Positions 46,166-57,735 of a stretch of 64,000 nt of DNA are shown here, piece by piece. Numbering within the stretch: position 1 is the first letter of the stretch; every line of letters starts with the position of its first letter. The translations under genes were made by a program, and so were the position numbers. The notes below the pieces were generated by a model. That model saw nothing but the letters and a program-made list of their open reading frames with translations. It had not been told where the DNA came from and did no database searches. Source of the stretch: Gerris lacustris (lineage: Eukaryota; Arthropoda; Insecta; Hemiptera; Gerridae); assembly GCA_951217055.1 (NCBI GenBank), contig OX578284.1, positions 22,007,187-22,071,186 of the forward strand, written 5' to 3'.

Positions 46166-46346
46166 GAGGCAAACTGCTGAAGAGAGAGAGGCTGAAAGAC
46201 AAGCTGCTAACAGGTTGATGATGTCTCTCCAAGCGGAAGCTCTTAGCAAAGGTATGTACCAGGCTCCACCCGTCGGAGCACCTGGTGATCAGCAGAGAAT
46301 AGCTTGGCCACCGCAGTATCAGCCTCTAGCCTCACCCATCTGCTAG
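46166..46346 (+). CDS. C15: TLX/C15 homeobox gene, terminal coding exon
   Basis: Seen: the acceptor TTCTTCTTGTTTTAG ends at 46165. The first base, G, completes codon 57 (AG+G, Arg) left open by the exon ending at 13099, and the frame continues [19 protein letters not shown], the standard TLX continuation past the homeodomain. Homeodomain residues 58-60 are 46167-46175. A basic and acidic helical stretch follows ([24 protein letters not shown]), then a Pro/Gln-rich tail ending PLASPIC and a TAG stop at 46344-46346. Base composition is clearly richer in G+C than the flanks. Odd: vertebrate and many arthropod members end in a LQPW-type tail, which is not seen here. A strong donor lies inside this exon at 46252, so another 3' exon may exist. 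The join to 13099 is inferred from matching phase and family alignment, not from transcripts. Confidence 0.93.
46251..46257 (+). promoter_or_regulatory. Strong cryptic or alternative splice donor inside the last exon
   Basis: AGCAAAG followed by GTATGTAC matches the 5' splice consensus better than the donor used at 13100. It falls just after the SLQAEALSK helix, where family members begin to diverge. If used, the Pro/Gln-rich tail would be replaced by sequence from a further exon. Confidence 0.4.
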
Positions 46347-46640
46347 CACCGGGATACCTCAATTCAGCACCACGTCTGAAATTTAATCGAGGAACCTTAA
46401 CTAGTTGTTCCTTCTGTGATAGCGCCAAAGAAGATTAGACCTATAAAAAAAGAAATCTTCGAGTTTTCAAGTACTTTAAACAATTCAATTTACGGGAAAG
46501 TCAGTGAAACAATATTTCTTGCTGTATCCAGTAGATAAAATATAAGTTTTCCTTTTGATAAAAAGTGACCATAGAATTAAATTAAATATACTAAATTTTG
46601 CTTCTATTTGTCTAATAAATTATTATTGTTTGAAACCACA
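46347..46640 (+). other. C15: Probable 3' UTR of the homeobox gene
   Basis: Follows the TAG stop. Composition falls back to AT-rich after about 46430, and AATAAA at 46614-46619 is the first good polyadenylation hexamer. The end is inferred. Confidence 0.5.
46614..46619 (+). terminator. Candidate polyadenylation signal AATAAA
   Basis: First consensus hexamer after the stop codon, 268 bp downstream, followed by T-rich sequence. Other AATAAA copies lie further on, so this is a candidate only. Confidence 0.4.
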
Positions 46641-46649
46641 AAAAGACGT

Positions 46650-48650
46650 GACACTAAAGTCGCTTTCATTTGTTTTGTATCGAGAAAAAAATGGTTTCTA
46701 GGTTAATAACATTTATATTTTCATTTATATATTCACCTTTAATTTATTTTAAAAAATGCTTATTACCACTAAATTTCCTGTTCACCTATTTCTCATATTA
46801 TTTAATGTCCCTTTATCAATTTTTTTCGAAACAATTAAACCAATTAAAATAAATCTAATACCTCATAAAATTATAGTAAACATTTAATTTCAATGCCTAC
46901 TGGACACTTTCTTTTACTCAATATGCTAGTGTGTACAAATTTGTAAATATTTTATTTAATGTAACTAATAATAATTATATACAAAATGAAATTAATAATA
47001 TATAAGCAACATAAAAATAAAACCAACAATTAATTTATAATTCTTATTATTAGATTGAACTTATACAAATATATGAATATATTATTATACACTGTAAATT
47101 TGAACAAATGTTTCCTAAATATATTTTAATGTTTAGAATATTAATTGTAAATAACACAGATATCATAAATCTCAATAATTTATATTGAGGTGAAAATTAT
47201 TTGTACATTTTTCTTTATAATTAGATCAAATTAATTGAAGCTAAAGGCGAAAAATTGTAAATATTTTTATTGAAATCATTGTATATGTAAATAATATTTT
47301 TTAATTCTAAAGCTACTGTGAGTTAGAATGGCTTTTATCCATTTTATAATTATAAATTGAAAATATTCAATAATATAATTATTATAGTCATAGAATTATA
47401 TTGTAAGTTAACGAACAAACCACACTTTCATATCTCTCTTTATCATATAACACAGATTCATTTAAGCAAAATTTACGTGAGCTTTTTATTAATTTTATTG
47501 CCACAAAACGACGTGAAATGTGAAAATACAAAATTTGTACACTAAACCGAGAAATGTATTGACAAAAGTACAATTTTATATAAATATATGTACAGATCTA
47601 TATTTATTACATATTCTGGCTCACGTAATACATCTTTATTTTTGCAATTATAGATTTATAATTTTATTAATATTATATGTATTTGTTATTATAATATTAT
47701 TGATTTCAAACCTAACAGTTTTCACCCCACATGTTATATTCATGAGATATATTTCCACAAATAAATCATCAATCTATAATTCTCATTTCATCAATTATTA
47801 AATTATTAAAGAATGATATTGAAGGAGATATTATTATTTAATAAGGATTTAAGATAATGTATAATTATATTTAAAATAACACTTGATATTGTACATAAAT
47901 AAAATAATAAAATAATTATAAGTCATAAAGCTATGTAAGTTTACTCTTGAACATTATCCTCAGATATATTTATATTGATTAATGGAAGCTCTTGATTAAA
48001 ATGAATTAATAATTAAAAATCTCAATAAAATATATATATATATTTTTTTTTTATGGTGATTTTTAATTTTATGTGATATTTAAATTCTAGCTTTTCTTGG
48101 GGGTTTGAGAACAAACAAAATTACAACTCAATAAGTTTAAATCTTACTCATCTTAAAGTCTTGGTGAATTTATTTAGAAATCAAACTTGGAAATCTTTTT
48201 ATCTAAAACCTCCAAAGTGTAAAATCAAAATAATTAGTTCGTATATTGTTAAAATGTACACCTAAAAAAAAAACATACAAATTCAGACTGTATTTTAAAT
48301 TATAATTAAATATTCTGATGTCATATTAGTCGACAGAAGACCTCTGAATTTGCTGAAAGTAGCGGCAACATTGTTATCATTCTGAAAAACAATTTTTAAC
48401 ATGGATACGTATTTGGGGCGTCTTGGGCTCGGGGACAGAAGAAATTTCTGATACTCATTAAACGGCTCTCGTATGTGACGTTCTTAAATATAGAACTAGG
48501 AAGCTAGAATATAACAGGTGGTATCTAGGTTTTCACTTTTTAGTACTATATGTCGCCAATAAAAGCGCTAAAATATATATATATTTTTTTTCATTCTTCC
48601 AAATTTTAAAAATGTCAAAGACAAAAATTTTATAGGATCATTTTTGGTCT
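46650..48650. other. Very AT-rich intergenic sequence
   Basis: No recognisable coding. Overlapping frames at 47357-47801 are Ile/Tyr/Phe-rich chance frames. Confidence 0.5.
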
Positions 48651-48654
48651 CATG

Positions 48655-48925
48655 TAGAGTTCCTTCACCTAATACTTTCTCTTCCGCATCCGGATAAACC
48701 TTATTTTTGTATAAACACCTATAGCTTTAAAAGATATATTTATCCAAGCGCAAATTTGAATATTGAATAAAAATAAATGTGGCCTCATTGGGAATCGAAA
48801 CTGGCTCTTAAAAACCACACTTTCAACTCCTAGTGGGATCACATTTATTTTATACTCATGTGGTAATTCGTTCTATAATACACGAGGAAGCTATGTGCCA
48901 CACTAATTAGCAGACTTTTTACATT
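48655..48925. mobile_element. tRNA-related dispersed repeat, second family
   Basis: TTGGGAATCGAAACTGGC (complement has TTTCGATTCCC, a B-box-like motif) with CACTTTCAACTCCTAGTGGG, ending GAAGCTATGTGCCACACTAA then TTAGCAGAC. The same ending occurs at 42366, 42528, 34364 and 54830, linking it to the fold-back family. Sister copy at 54660-54875. Confidence 0.5.
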
Positions 48926-48929
48926 TATG

Positions 48930-50275
48930 ATAATTTTGATTTTCTGATTTCATATGACAATATGATTTTTTACCAACAGTTAATAAACTTATCAAAACGT
49001 TGCCAGCACCTGTGAACGTTGTGAATTTCAGAGCTTCCATTTTACATACATTTTTTTAAATTATTTAAAAAATTTATATATTTTCTCTATCTAACTACAT
49101 TTAAATTGTATAATTTTTGGATCACGGAAGTTTTTTATGTAGTTTCTTGTAGATTTGTTTGTAAAAAAAGCAAAACAAAAATAAGCACATTATTAATTTA
49201 TTTTGGCTAATTTCGGCAATGTGACGAAAAGATAATGATACTAAATTATTTACAAAAAAATGAGTACAGGATTAAATTGTAAATATTGTCTTTTTAAATA
49301 TTAAACAATTATATTATAATTAAAAAAGATTATAACATAAACATCCTAATGTAATATGATGGAATATATTATAGAATAAAATGTTTATGAATTTAAAAAG
49401 GATTATTTGTTGTTTATTTATCGTTAATTTTTATTTTAACGATTTCTTCCGATTCTATTTTCCTTATTTAATTTATATTATTAAGAATAAATAATAGGCA
49501 AATTTATTTGTTACGTCGCTCTTTCTCTAAATGATATATTAGCAAAAGAAAATTCTACGAACCAGAAAAGCAAAAGAAACATTACAGATATAAGAATATG
49601 ACAAAAACACCATACAAATTAAACTTTCACAAATAAAGTTATAAATAATAACGCAGAACACAAGGTTCAAACGACTACGAATCTCAAAGTATTTATATGT
49701 TGGTGATGCACCACCCCATTTGTTGAAAATAAATAAAAGAAAAATAAATAATAATAACAAAGTTTTAATTTTTATCGTAAAATTTTATCCTAAAAGGGGT
49801 AATGGTTAATAAATGGGCTACTAACTTTTCGTATTGTGCAACTAAAATGAAGCATTTAATGTAACCTGTATACAATTCTAGGTCTTTCGATAGTTTCCGC
49901 GTCACTCCGGAAGACCTAAAACTCTATGATGGCATCAACCTGCTGAAGCCTAATAAGCTCTGGCTAGAATTGTGGTTGTTTGAAAAATAGTACTATAACA
50001 GGCAAAGACTTTAGTGGTCATCCTATATCGGTAAAAAAATTGCTATTCTCTCAGTTAACCCATTAGAGTAAAGTGATAATGAAGATGATGTGCCGCCGAT
50101 GATCTTTTGTTTTGGTTCCTGTAAAAGATTTAGTGCCTCAGTGAGTCCCAAGTGAAAGATTATGAACGAAGAGCTGGCACAGAATAGAAGATGGTTGATT
50201 AAGTGGTTCTCCAGATTATTGGTTTTCAGGTATACCACAAATGGTTTAATACCATTGAATTATGATTTATATATT
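48930..50275. other. No gene seen
   Basis: AT-rich. Frames at 49539-49760 and 50023-50238 have no recognisable domain. Confidence 0.5.
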
Positions 50276-50284
50276 CTTTTTTAA

Positions 50285-50410
50285 CGTAGATTGGGCTTGG
50301 GGGGCCCCTCGCCAAAGAAAATTAAAAAATACTTGCTTTCAAAACTGAATGGGCCCCCTGACAATGGGGGCCCGGCCCGTTCGGGTCCGTAGTTGCGCCA
50401 CTGGTCACTG
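50285..50410. mobile_element. GGGGCCC-rich dispersed fragment, copy 1
   Basis: CTTGGGGGGCCCCTCGCC, TGACAATGGGGGCCCGGCCC and TTGCGCCACTGGTC. A related fragment is at 54325-54550 (CACGCCACTGGTG end), and CAGCCCCCCCACTATGGGCC at 55767 looks similar. Such ends flank many degraded DNA elements in insects. Confidence 0.5.
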
Positions 50411-52000
50411 TCATATACTGATTGTGTACGAGCGAGTGGACTGTAATTAAATAATCGTGATCGAATGTGTAATAAGGTTTATTACATTAATAAATATAAG
50501 AGCTAGTACATGTAATAAATCGCGACCAGGTGGGGTTTCTAAAGCGCGGCGATAGTCGAGAATAGTGACTTTACTTTGACAGATAGTTAAAACGAGTGGG
50601 GAGACTATAGTCCGTGCAGTCACTTATCTTATCACTGATAAGAGTGTGGGTAGAAAGGGGATATTTCTTGAATGAAGCTAGAGTTTAACTAATACATACA
50701 TAAAAAGAGCCACTTAGATTATATCTGAGTTAACCTTGACATTTGTGACTGTTTTGTTAATCTTTGGCGCTGAGGAAGAGATAATAAAATAGCATACAGA
50801 AACAGAAGGCCAACGTAAGAGACACATAATTTCGTAACGCTGAGCCTAAGTAAACAATCAAAATCAAGACACATTAACTTCGTCTTGTAAGACGAAGATT
50901 TATGACGGAAAATTATGGGGGCAGGTTCGAAATTCAAGTAATGGAGGGAGTTCGTCGAAGGAGAAGAAAACTGCGGGTTCAGATGCGCAGCAACACAAAG
51001 GACTTTTCATTATTCTAATGAAATAATGAAAAGAACTGGTTCTCTTGTGGGAAATTATCATTATTTACTTTGATCAATTTTTGGTAACACTGTTTTAGTT
51101 TTTACTTTATCTATATTTTACAACACTGCTTATTTTCTTTTCCTATTTTTGACAAATATTTTATTGTTGATTACTTTTTTGTTAATGCGCTTTTTCTTAA
51201 AAAAATAATAACTTCTTTTATAAACGATTTTGCCTAATTAAAGTGGTGTATTCATACACTAAAGTGATGACTTGGTATTACCATGTCTAACGAAGATAAT
51301 AATACTTCGACTAATGAAGAGGAGTAGAATATCATCGCCAGGGTAAGTATTAAAGTTTTTGAAAATCAGACTTAAGAATTTGGTTTATTCAAATTGAGGC
51401 TTAGTTCCGCAACAGTAAAATTACTAGTAATTCCAAGAATATGACATAATTATTAGTGTAGAAGCAGGGATCATATCACAAATATCTGACATTTTAATAA
51501 AACCCTCCCAAAGAAAGTATGTACGATATTATTAAGAATCGTTAGATTTCTACCTTCGCTGATAGCGAAACGCGAAAACGCACCCAAAGGCTCTTGAATA
51601 AACTTGAACTGGGTGATTGAAAACCATCTAAACTATTAGTAGAAATGCTTAATTTTGAAAATAAACAATAAGATCTTTAAAACCTACGTTCAATGCCACA
51701 TAAAGTTTAACTTTAAAATAGGTACTTGTTCCTATAAAAGCTCTCACCAACTTGTCCGTGTTTATGTATCAGGTTGTAAAACGATTTGACTAATACTTTG
51801 TACATTGGGGAACAGAGCTAACATTAGGACAAAACCTATGAATACGTCTGGTAAAAAGCTTAGCAAGTTCTACACCTCAAACAACATCCATAACCTAGAG
51901 GCTAAAAGAAAAACATGATCTGGCTTACGAGTCCAGTTTCCGTCCCGGTCCCTGAAAGAGAAAGAAGTTCATCTCTTTTAATAAAGGGGGAATGTATAGT
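50411..52000. other. No gene seen
   Basis: 50420-50660 is less AT-rich (GGTGGGGTTTCTAAAGCGCG) and might be a terminal-repeat remnant. No second copy was seen. Confidence 0.4.
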
Positions 52001-52004
52001 GATT

Positions 52005-52860
52005 TTTTTTTAAGTGAAACTTCTTTGGCGGCGGTAGGGTGAATTTTTTCATATAGTGAAATCGTGTAACGAAGTTTGCGATTCGAGACTCGTCTAAGTG
52101 TAACATTTTTACAGATTAATTGTAATGGAATCTATTTAAAGACCAGCAAATCAAAACAAACATTTATTTTTATTGGAATAAATGTAGTTGCCTTAGCGTA
52201 GCAATAACTAATCATTTCGAGGTGCGTTGGTGTCATAGGGACACTACTCGATTTTATAAATGATAATAATATATGTATAATATAAACATTGTTTTCATTT
52301 TTTTCTTTATCATTAGCTAAAATGTTATGCAAATATTTTTGAAGTGAAACTTCTTTGGCGGCGGTAGAGTGATTTTTTTCATATATTGAAATCGTGTAAC
52401 GAAGTTTGCGATTCGAGACTCGTCCAAGTGTAACATTTTTACAGATTAATTGTATTATATCTATTTTAAGACCAGAAAATCAAAACAAACATTTATTTTT
52501 ATTGGAATAAATGTGGTTGCCTCAGCGAAGCAATATTTTTTTTTTTTTTTTTTAATTAAATTTCTTATAACCATTTCTTAATCCTGAAATAATAAATTCA
52601 TCAACAAATGAAAGAGAGCAATGCATTCTAGAACTTAAGTTTCACTTATAATGCGTGAGACGTGAGAGCCTCACACATATTTTATTAATTGAAATTATGT
52701 TTAGTTTTTTTTCAATTAAATTTCCCAAAACCATTTCTTAATCTAATCATAATCCTGAAATTATAAATTCGTCAAAAAATGAAAGAGAGAAATGCATTCT
52801 AGAACTTAAGTTTCACTTCTAATGCGTGAGAGCCTCACATATTTTTTTTTTTTTTTTTTT
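52005..52860. repeat. Nested duplications with inverted AAGTGAAACTT ends
   Basis: About 200 bp from GTGAAACTTCTTTGGCGGCG is repeated directly 330 bp on (52013 and 52343), both reaching AATAAATGT-GTTGCCT-AGCG. A second pair (52553 and 52725) shares AACCATTTCTTAATC, AATGAAAGAGAG and CATTCTAGAACTTAAGTTTC. AAGTGAAACTT at the left and its complement AAGTTTCACTT at the right suggest an inverted-repeat element that was duplicated within. Confidence 0.65.
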
Positions 52861-53082
52861 TATCTGTTTTTGTCAACACTGTTTATTTTCTTTTCTTTTT
52901 TTTAACAGATATTTTTTTGTTTACTTTAAATTCCTTTAGACAAATTATTTCTCTTTGTTACAGTTCCAGTTCGATTTTTTCCCTTGAGATTATCGACGTA
53001 AGCAATGAATCTTTTGTATTTTTACTAACACAAATTAAACAAGATAATCTAAAAAGGCAACTCAAACTTATGGTTAATATGG

Positions 53083-53243
53083 GTAAATCTGCACTATTTG
53101 GCCCACCTATTTCTATAATTGTCCGATTTAATTGCAAGTTTTTTAAGCTGTTCTTTTTTACATTTGAAAAAGGATTCCGGTAAAAAAAAATCTAGTGAAT
53201 TTGACAATTAGAAATAGGTGGGCAAAATAGTACAGATTTATCT
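53083..53243. repeat. Inverted pair inside copy 1
   Basis: About 40 bp at 53083-53125 (GTAAATCTGCACTATTTGGC, CCACCTATTTCTATAATTG) recurs as complement at 53200-53243 (CAATTAGAAATAGGTGGGC, AAAATAGTACAGATTTATC). The intervening 75 bp is unrelated. Copy 3 has only the first arm, so the inverted half was gained here. Confidence 0.75.
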
Positions 53244-53588
53244 TAATTGGGTTAAAAGTAACCTAACAGAAAATCATTAGACAGTTAAAAGCAGAGCGCT
53301 ATACCAACCAATATCTTTAAGCAAATGAAAAAAAAATGCATTTTCTAAGTAAAACCGAATATATATTAAATAAATAATTGTATATGGAGGCCCACATCGT
53401 GTAATCTAGCGCGAGTATAATATACTTTTGATGGAATTTTGAAAGTAATTTACAAACATTAACATTTGGACGCTTTTACTTATACTTAAGTTAACTTCAG
53501 CTTTCTCACTTTTTCAAAAGTGTATACTAACTAGGTTTTTAAATCAAATTAATTACTTTTGTAATTAGTTAATGGAGAAAAATAAGAT

Positions 53589-53665
53589 TGCACCGGCCAG
53601 GAATCGAACCTGGGTCTCCTATGAATAACCTGAGGCCAGGAATTCTACCACTAAACTACCGATGC
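53589..53665 (-). tRNA. tRNA-Gly-like sequence (probably pseudogene), copy 1
   Basis: The minus strand starts GCATCGGTAGTTTAGTGGTA and ends CAGGTTCGATTCCTGGCC-GGTGCA. The acceptor stem GCATCGG/CCGGTGC pairs (one G:T), the T arm CCAGG-TTCGATT-CCTGG is perfect, and the A box (TAGTTTAGTGG) and B box (GGTTCGATTCC) are intact. The anticodon region is longer than in tRNA-Gly and does not form a normal 5-bp stem with 7-base loop, so no anticodon can be assigned. Confidence 0.5.
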
Positions 53666-54324
53666 TGAATAATTTGAATTAACACATTCGGGCTTTATAA
53701 AACAAAACTTCACAATTATTGTAAAGACCTAAATGTTTATTATGTGTGAAATTATATTGATTATACCCAGAATACTGAAAAAATATGTAAGCCAACAGTT
53801 TATATATATTTATTTTCTTTTGTTTTAATTTTAATTTTAAATAATTAACAAGTTTTTTCCAGTTTCGGAGCTTCAATACCGGTTTTATTTATTATATCAT
53901 TTCTATTTTTTCTTATTAGCTAATGCTTTCTATTGACGAAGAGTAACAGAAAACAAACAATAATGGTCTTATTTTTTATAAATCTATTATAAAATTTGTC
54001 CGTACGGTGCTGCTATCTAGCGAATAATTAAATAAGATGTGATTCGAACCATCTTTATAACTTATTTTCTCTTTTCTGAGTTGTTTTATTTTATATTTAT
54101 TTTTTTCCCCCTCCGGGCTTATTAAACTACACATATATCATATATATTCAATAAAACGTATGATGATATTAATAATTATTATAAATAAAGTTTGACCAAA
54201 CCAAGATTTAGAGGCTGCGTTTAAGTTCTAATCGCAGACCTATAATCATTTAAAATAGTTCTCACTTCAAAGACAATGTACTTAAATTTAGTGCGTATGC
54301 ATCTAGTAGTGAATAGCAGTGACT

Positions 54325-54550
54325 TAAGTATGGGCCCGCATTGTGGGCGGGTCCCTGTACCAGGGGGGCCACCAAAACCATTTTACCAATGTCGATGGGG
54401 GCCCCCTTTAGAGGATAATAAAATCTAACTACCTTGGAATATATATTTTCTTCTTTTTTTTGCTCATAAATTTTCTTTGAAGAGGGGCCCCCAAAAAGTT
54501 CTTGCAGGGGGGGGGGGGGGGACAATGCCCTTGTAACACGCCACTGGTGA
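54325..54550. mobile_element. GGGGCCC-rich dispersed fragment, copy 2
   Basis: TGTGGGCGGGTCCCTGTACC, AGGGGGGCCACC, GATGGGGGCCCCC, a 15-G run, and ACACGCCACTGGTG. Related to 50285-50410. Confidence 0.5.
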
Positions 54551-54659
54551 ATAAGTGTTGTTTTTTTTCCTGTGGTTTTCATATTTAGCCTATATTTGTA
54601 CCATTTTAATTTCTATTTTCAACGTTTATATTGTTTTGTCTTCCGTACGCGCAGAAACT

Positions 54660-54875
54660 TTTGGTTTTTTAATAACAATATGTCTTTATAAAACTACTCG
54701 ACCGTTTTTAAAGAATTTAATATAGTCTCGAACAGTAGCCAACGGGGCTCGAACACAGGTCTAAATAACCACAATTCAACTACAAGTAGAATCACATAAT
54801 TTTATGTTCATGTGAACATTAGGACTTAAGAAGCTATATGCCTTACTAATTGACTAACAATTTAATTTTATAAAG
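54660..54875. mobile_element. tRNA-related dispersed repeat, second family, copy 2
   Basis: GCCAACGGGGCTCGAACACA (complement has a degraded B box), CAATTCAACTACAAGTAGAA, ending AAGCTATATGCCTTACTAAT then TGACTAAC. Aligns in order with 48655-48925. Confidence 0.45.
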
Positions 54876-55544
54876 TCATTTGGATATTTCTTATTTATTT
54901 TTTCTTGTTAAAAAAACTTAAAATATAAATTATATAATTTTATATCTTTTATTAAAGAAATAAATGACATTTTAATCTTCATTTAAACATATTTTAATCT
55001 ATTCCTCTGAATCGTCTTCATTACTCTTTTCTTGTTATTTTCTGATTTTTTATTTTAATTTTAATTTTTTTAAACTCAAGAAATAAAAGACACATTTTTT
55101 CTTATTCTCAACCAAAAAAAAAAAGTTGTTAGTCTTTGAACTGAATAATAGCTTTAAAATGGCGAGAGGAAAATTGTCCAAGTTATTATTTTACTTTTTC
55201 TTACAAAAAAAAGGAGTTCATTTGACATTATACCTATTATATATATGTAGTTAGTTTCCAAGAAACAACACTGTTCATTTTACCTCAAAGTAAAAATACT
55301 ATATATGTATTATATTTTTACGACTCTTTTATCTTATTTAATATCGTTTATTCTTTTGTCCTTTGTTGTTTGAACTCTTTTAAAAAAGAAATTGTTTGTA
55401 ATTTACTTGTAAACAAGTCGGTTCAATTATCTTTTTTGTTATGGAGTTTAAGATTATACAAATAACTTTAAGATTATTTTTAAACACTTTTATTGTTATT
55501 ACTTTTTTAAAAGTAATCATTTTCTTTTATGAAAAGTACTTTAA

Positions 55545-55735
55545 GTTAGTTAGTAACTTAAGTAAATATATAGTTAACAACATTCTATTATCTATTCCTT
55601 TTTTCAGCTATATTGGTTTTTTTAATACTATACTAATTTTTATCTCCTTCAACCAAGATGCAATAAAAACTAAGTCGTCAGTTGTACCATAAAAAAGGAA
55701 GACACAAATAATTACAAATATTAACCAGACTAAAA
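55545..55735 (+). repeat. Repeat unit, uninterrupted copy
   Basis: TTAGTTAGTAACTTAAGTAA, TTAACAACATTCTATTATC and, further on, AACCAAGATGCAATAAAAAC and ACCAGACTAAAAG. The same order appears at 56510-57735, where a 965-bp element splits it. Confidence 0.75.
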
Positions 55736-56027
55736 GGATCTCCTTTGGGGGGGGGGGGGGGGGGGCTTCAGCCCCCCCACTATGGGCCCAGAGCCCCCAA
55801 GAAAATATACAGACTTAAGAAAATACTATTTACTTTTACGAAATACCTGTTAGGAAAACGATTAATGTTTTTTTAATACTTATTACTCATAAATCATAAA
55901 CACATTGAGAAAGTTAATTTTTTATAAATAGACTTTACACCTATAGACCCTAACAATTGTAAAAATCTAAATTGAAAAATAGAATTTTCCACATAAAAGC
56001 GAATACATTTAAATAAATCATTTTATA

Positions 56028-56415
56028 TGGAGGCCCACAGCGTGAAATCTAGCGCTAATAAAATATAGTTTTGATGGAATTTTGAAAGTAATTTACAAAC
56101 CATTATCATTTCGACGTATTTACATTTACTTATGTTAACTTCGGCTTTCTTGTTTTCTACAAAATTGTATACTAACTAGGTTATTAAATCAAATTAATTA
56201 CTTTTTTAATTACTTAATGGAAAAAAATAAGTTTGCACCGGCCAGGAGTCGAACCTGGGTCTCCTAGGATTTCAATAAGTCAAGGAATTCTACCATTAAA
56301 CTACCGATGCTGATTGATTTGCAATCACACATTCTGACTATATAAACCAAAACTTTTCAATTGGAAAGACCTAAATGTTTATTATGTTTAAAATTATTGA
56401 TAATATACCCAGAAT
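56028..56415 (+). mobile_element. Repeat carrying a tRNA-Gly-like sequence, copy 2
   Basis: GGAGGCCCACAGCGTGAAAT through CTAACTAGG-TATTAAATC, the tRNA-like block and AAGACCTAAATGTTTATTAT to ATACCCAGAATAC. It lacks the left 150 bp seen in copies 1 and 3. Confidence 0.75.
56234..56310 (-). tRNA. tRNA-Gly-like sequence (probably pseudogene), copy 2
   Basis: GCATCGGTAGTTTAATGGTA at the 5' end, CAGGTTCGACTCCTGGCC near the 3' end. Acceptor and T stems pair, and the A and B boxes are intact. The central region (CCTTGACTTATTGAAATCC) is oversized for an anticodon arm, as in the other copies. Confidence 0.5.
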
Positions 56416-56509
56416 ACAAAAAAAAACAGTTTATTTATATTATTTTATTTTATATAAATTATTTTATATATTTATTTATATAAAATATTATATAACTAAA
56501 AGTATTTTT

Positions 56510-57735
56510 AGTTAGTTAGTAACTTAAGTAAATATACATATATATATAGTTAACAACATTATATAATCTATTTCATTTTTAGGGTTTCGTTGGTACAACC
56601 AAAAAAAGAAACCCTTATAGTTTCGTTCATGTGTCTGTCTGTCTGTCACTCTGTACGGTTCCAATAACTTTTGAATAAAAAGAGACAGAAACATGAAACT
56701 TTCCAATATTAAAGATCGTTTTGACGCGCACACAGGAAAAATATAGCGAACTCAAAATTATCAGCTGTTCAAATCCAAAATGGCGGATAACTCACGTTAT
56801 GCAAAAATTTTTTTTTTTTTTAATTTTGAGTGGGATATCAAATGAAAGGTATTGAAGAGAAGATTACAAAAATATATACTACTTAGGGAAAGTGTTCAAT
56901 TTTCGGCACCATTTTCTCAAAAAACATCGAAATTTTGCGTGTCCCCCCCCCCCCTAAAACCGTATTTCCGCTCATACTAAAAATTTAGAATAATATGCAA
57001 AATGTGTGGTCTGGTGGGCCATAGAAGAAATAAGATTAGCAATTTGATCTGATTTACTGGGAATCCAAGATGGCGGATAATTCATAATATCACACGAAAA
57101 TAAATTTTTTTTTTTAAATTTTGTGTGGGGTATCAAATGAAAGGTATTGAAGAGTAGATTACATATATATATATATCACTTAGGGGAAATGTTCAATTTT
57201 CAGCGCCATTTTGTCAAAAAACATCGAAATTTTGCGTGTCCCCCCCCCCTAAAATCGTATTTCCGCTGTTACTAAAAATATAGAAAAATATGCAAATTGT
57301 GCGGTCTGATGGGCCAAAGAAAAAATAAGAATAGCAGCTTGATCGGATTAACTGAGAATCCAAGATGGCGGCTAATTGCTGTCACGGGGATTTTTTTTTT
57401 TTTTAATTTTGAGTGAGGTATCAAATGAAAGGTATTGAAGAGTAGATTACAAATATATATACCACTTAGGGAAAGTACTTAATATTCCCTGCCATTTTGT
57501 CAAAAAACACCAACATTTTGCGTGTCCCCCCCTTACTAATTTCATGTTTACAACACAAACGAAACCCTTTTTACGTGAGACTTCACGCACTACCAATTTA
57601 TTAAACTACATGTTTTTTTTAACACTACTAATGTTTATATTCTTTAACCAAGATGCAATAAAAACTAAGTCACCAGTTGTATTAATAAAAAAAGAAGACA
57701 AAAATAATAATTACACATATAAACCAGACTAAAAG
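56510..57735 (+). repeat. Repeat unit, interrupted copy
   Basis: Left part TTAGTTAGTAACTTAAGTAA ... CTATTTCATTTTT (56510-56580) and right part TTTTTTAACACTACTAATGT ... AACCAAGATGCAATAAAAAC ... ACCAGACTAAAAG (57610-57735). The 55545 copy shows the pre-insertion arrangement. Confidence 0.75.
56582..57555 (+). mobile_element. Inserted element with inverted ends and three internal tandem units
   Basis: Ends AGGGTTTCGTTGGT and ACAAACGAAACCCT are inverted (13 of 14), flanked by T runs. Inside are three roughly 290-bp units, each with AATCCAA-ATGGCGG, a T/A run, GGTATCAAATGAAAGGTATT, ACTTAGGG, CATTTTGTCAAAAAACA and GCGTGTCCCCCCCC. The left side has GTCTGTCTGTC. No coding sequence. Unclassified insect-type repeat. 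Confidence 0.7.

Larger units (their letters stand above)
52955..53860 (+). mobile_element. Long repeat carrying a tRNA-Gly-like sequence, copy 1
   Basis: The unit shares with 59125-59920 the string GATTATCGACGTAAGCAAT, CTAACACAAATTAAA, GGCAACTCAAA and TAATATGGGTAAATCTGC, then GGAGGCCCACATCGTGTAAT, TTTGAAAGTAATTTACAAAC, ACTAACTAGGTTTTTAAATC, the tRNA-like block and AAGACCTAAATGTTTATTAT. A fold-back (53083-53243) interrupts this copy. No protein is encoded. Confidence 0.75.

Noticed and set aside
46243..46428. 61-residue minus-strand frame
   Set aside because: Antisense shadow of the TLX terminal exon.
50411..50700. Possible solo long terminal repeat
   Set aside because: No second copy, no target duplication and no primer-binding site could be identified.
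53589..53665. Functional tRNA-Gly gene
   Set aside because: The anticodon region is oversized and differs among three repeat copies; listed as tRNA-like only.
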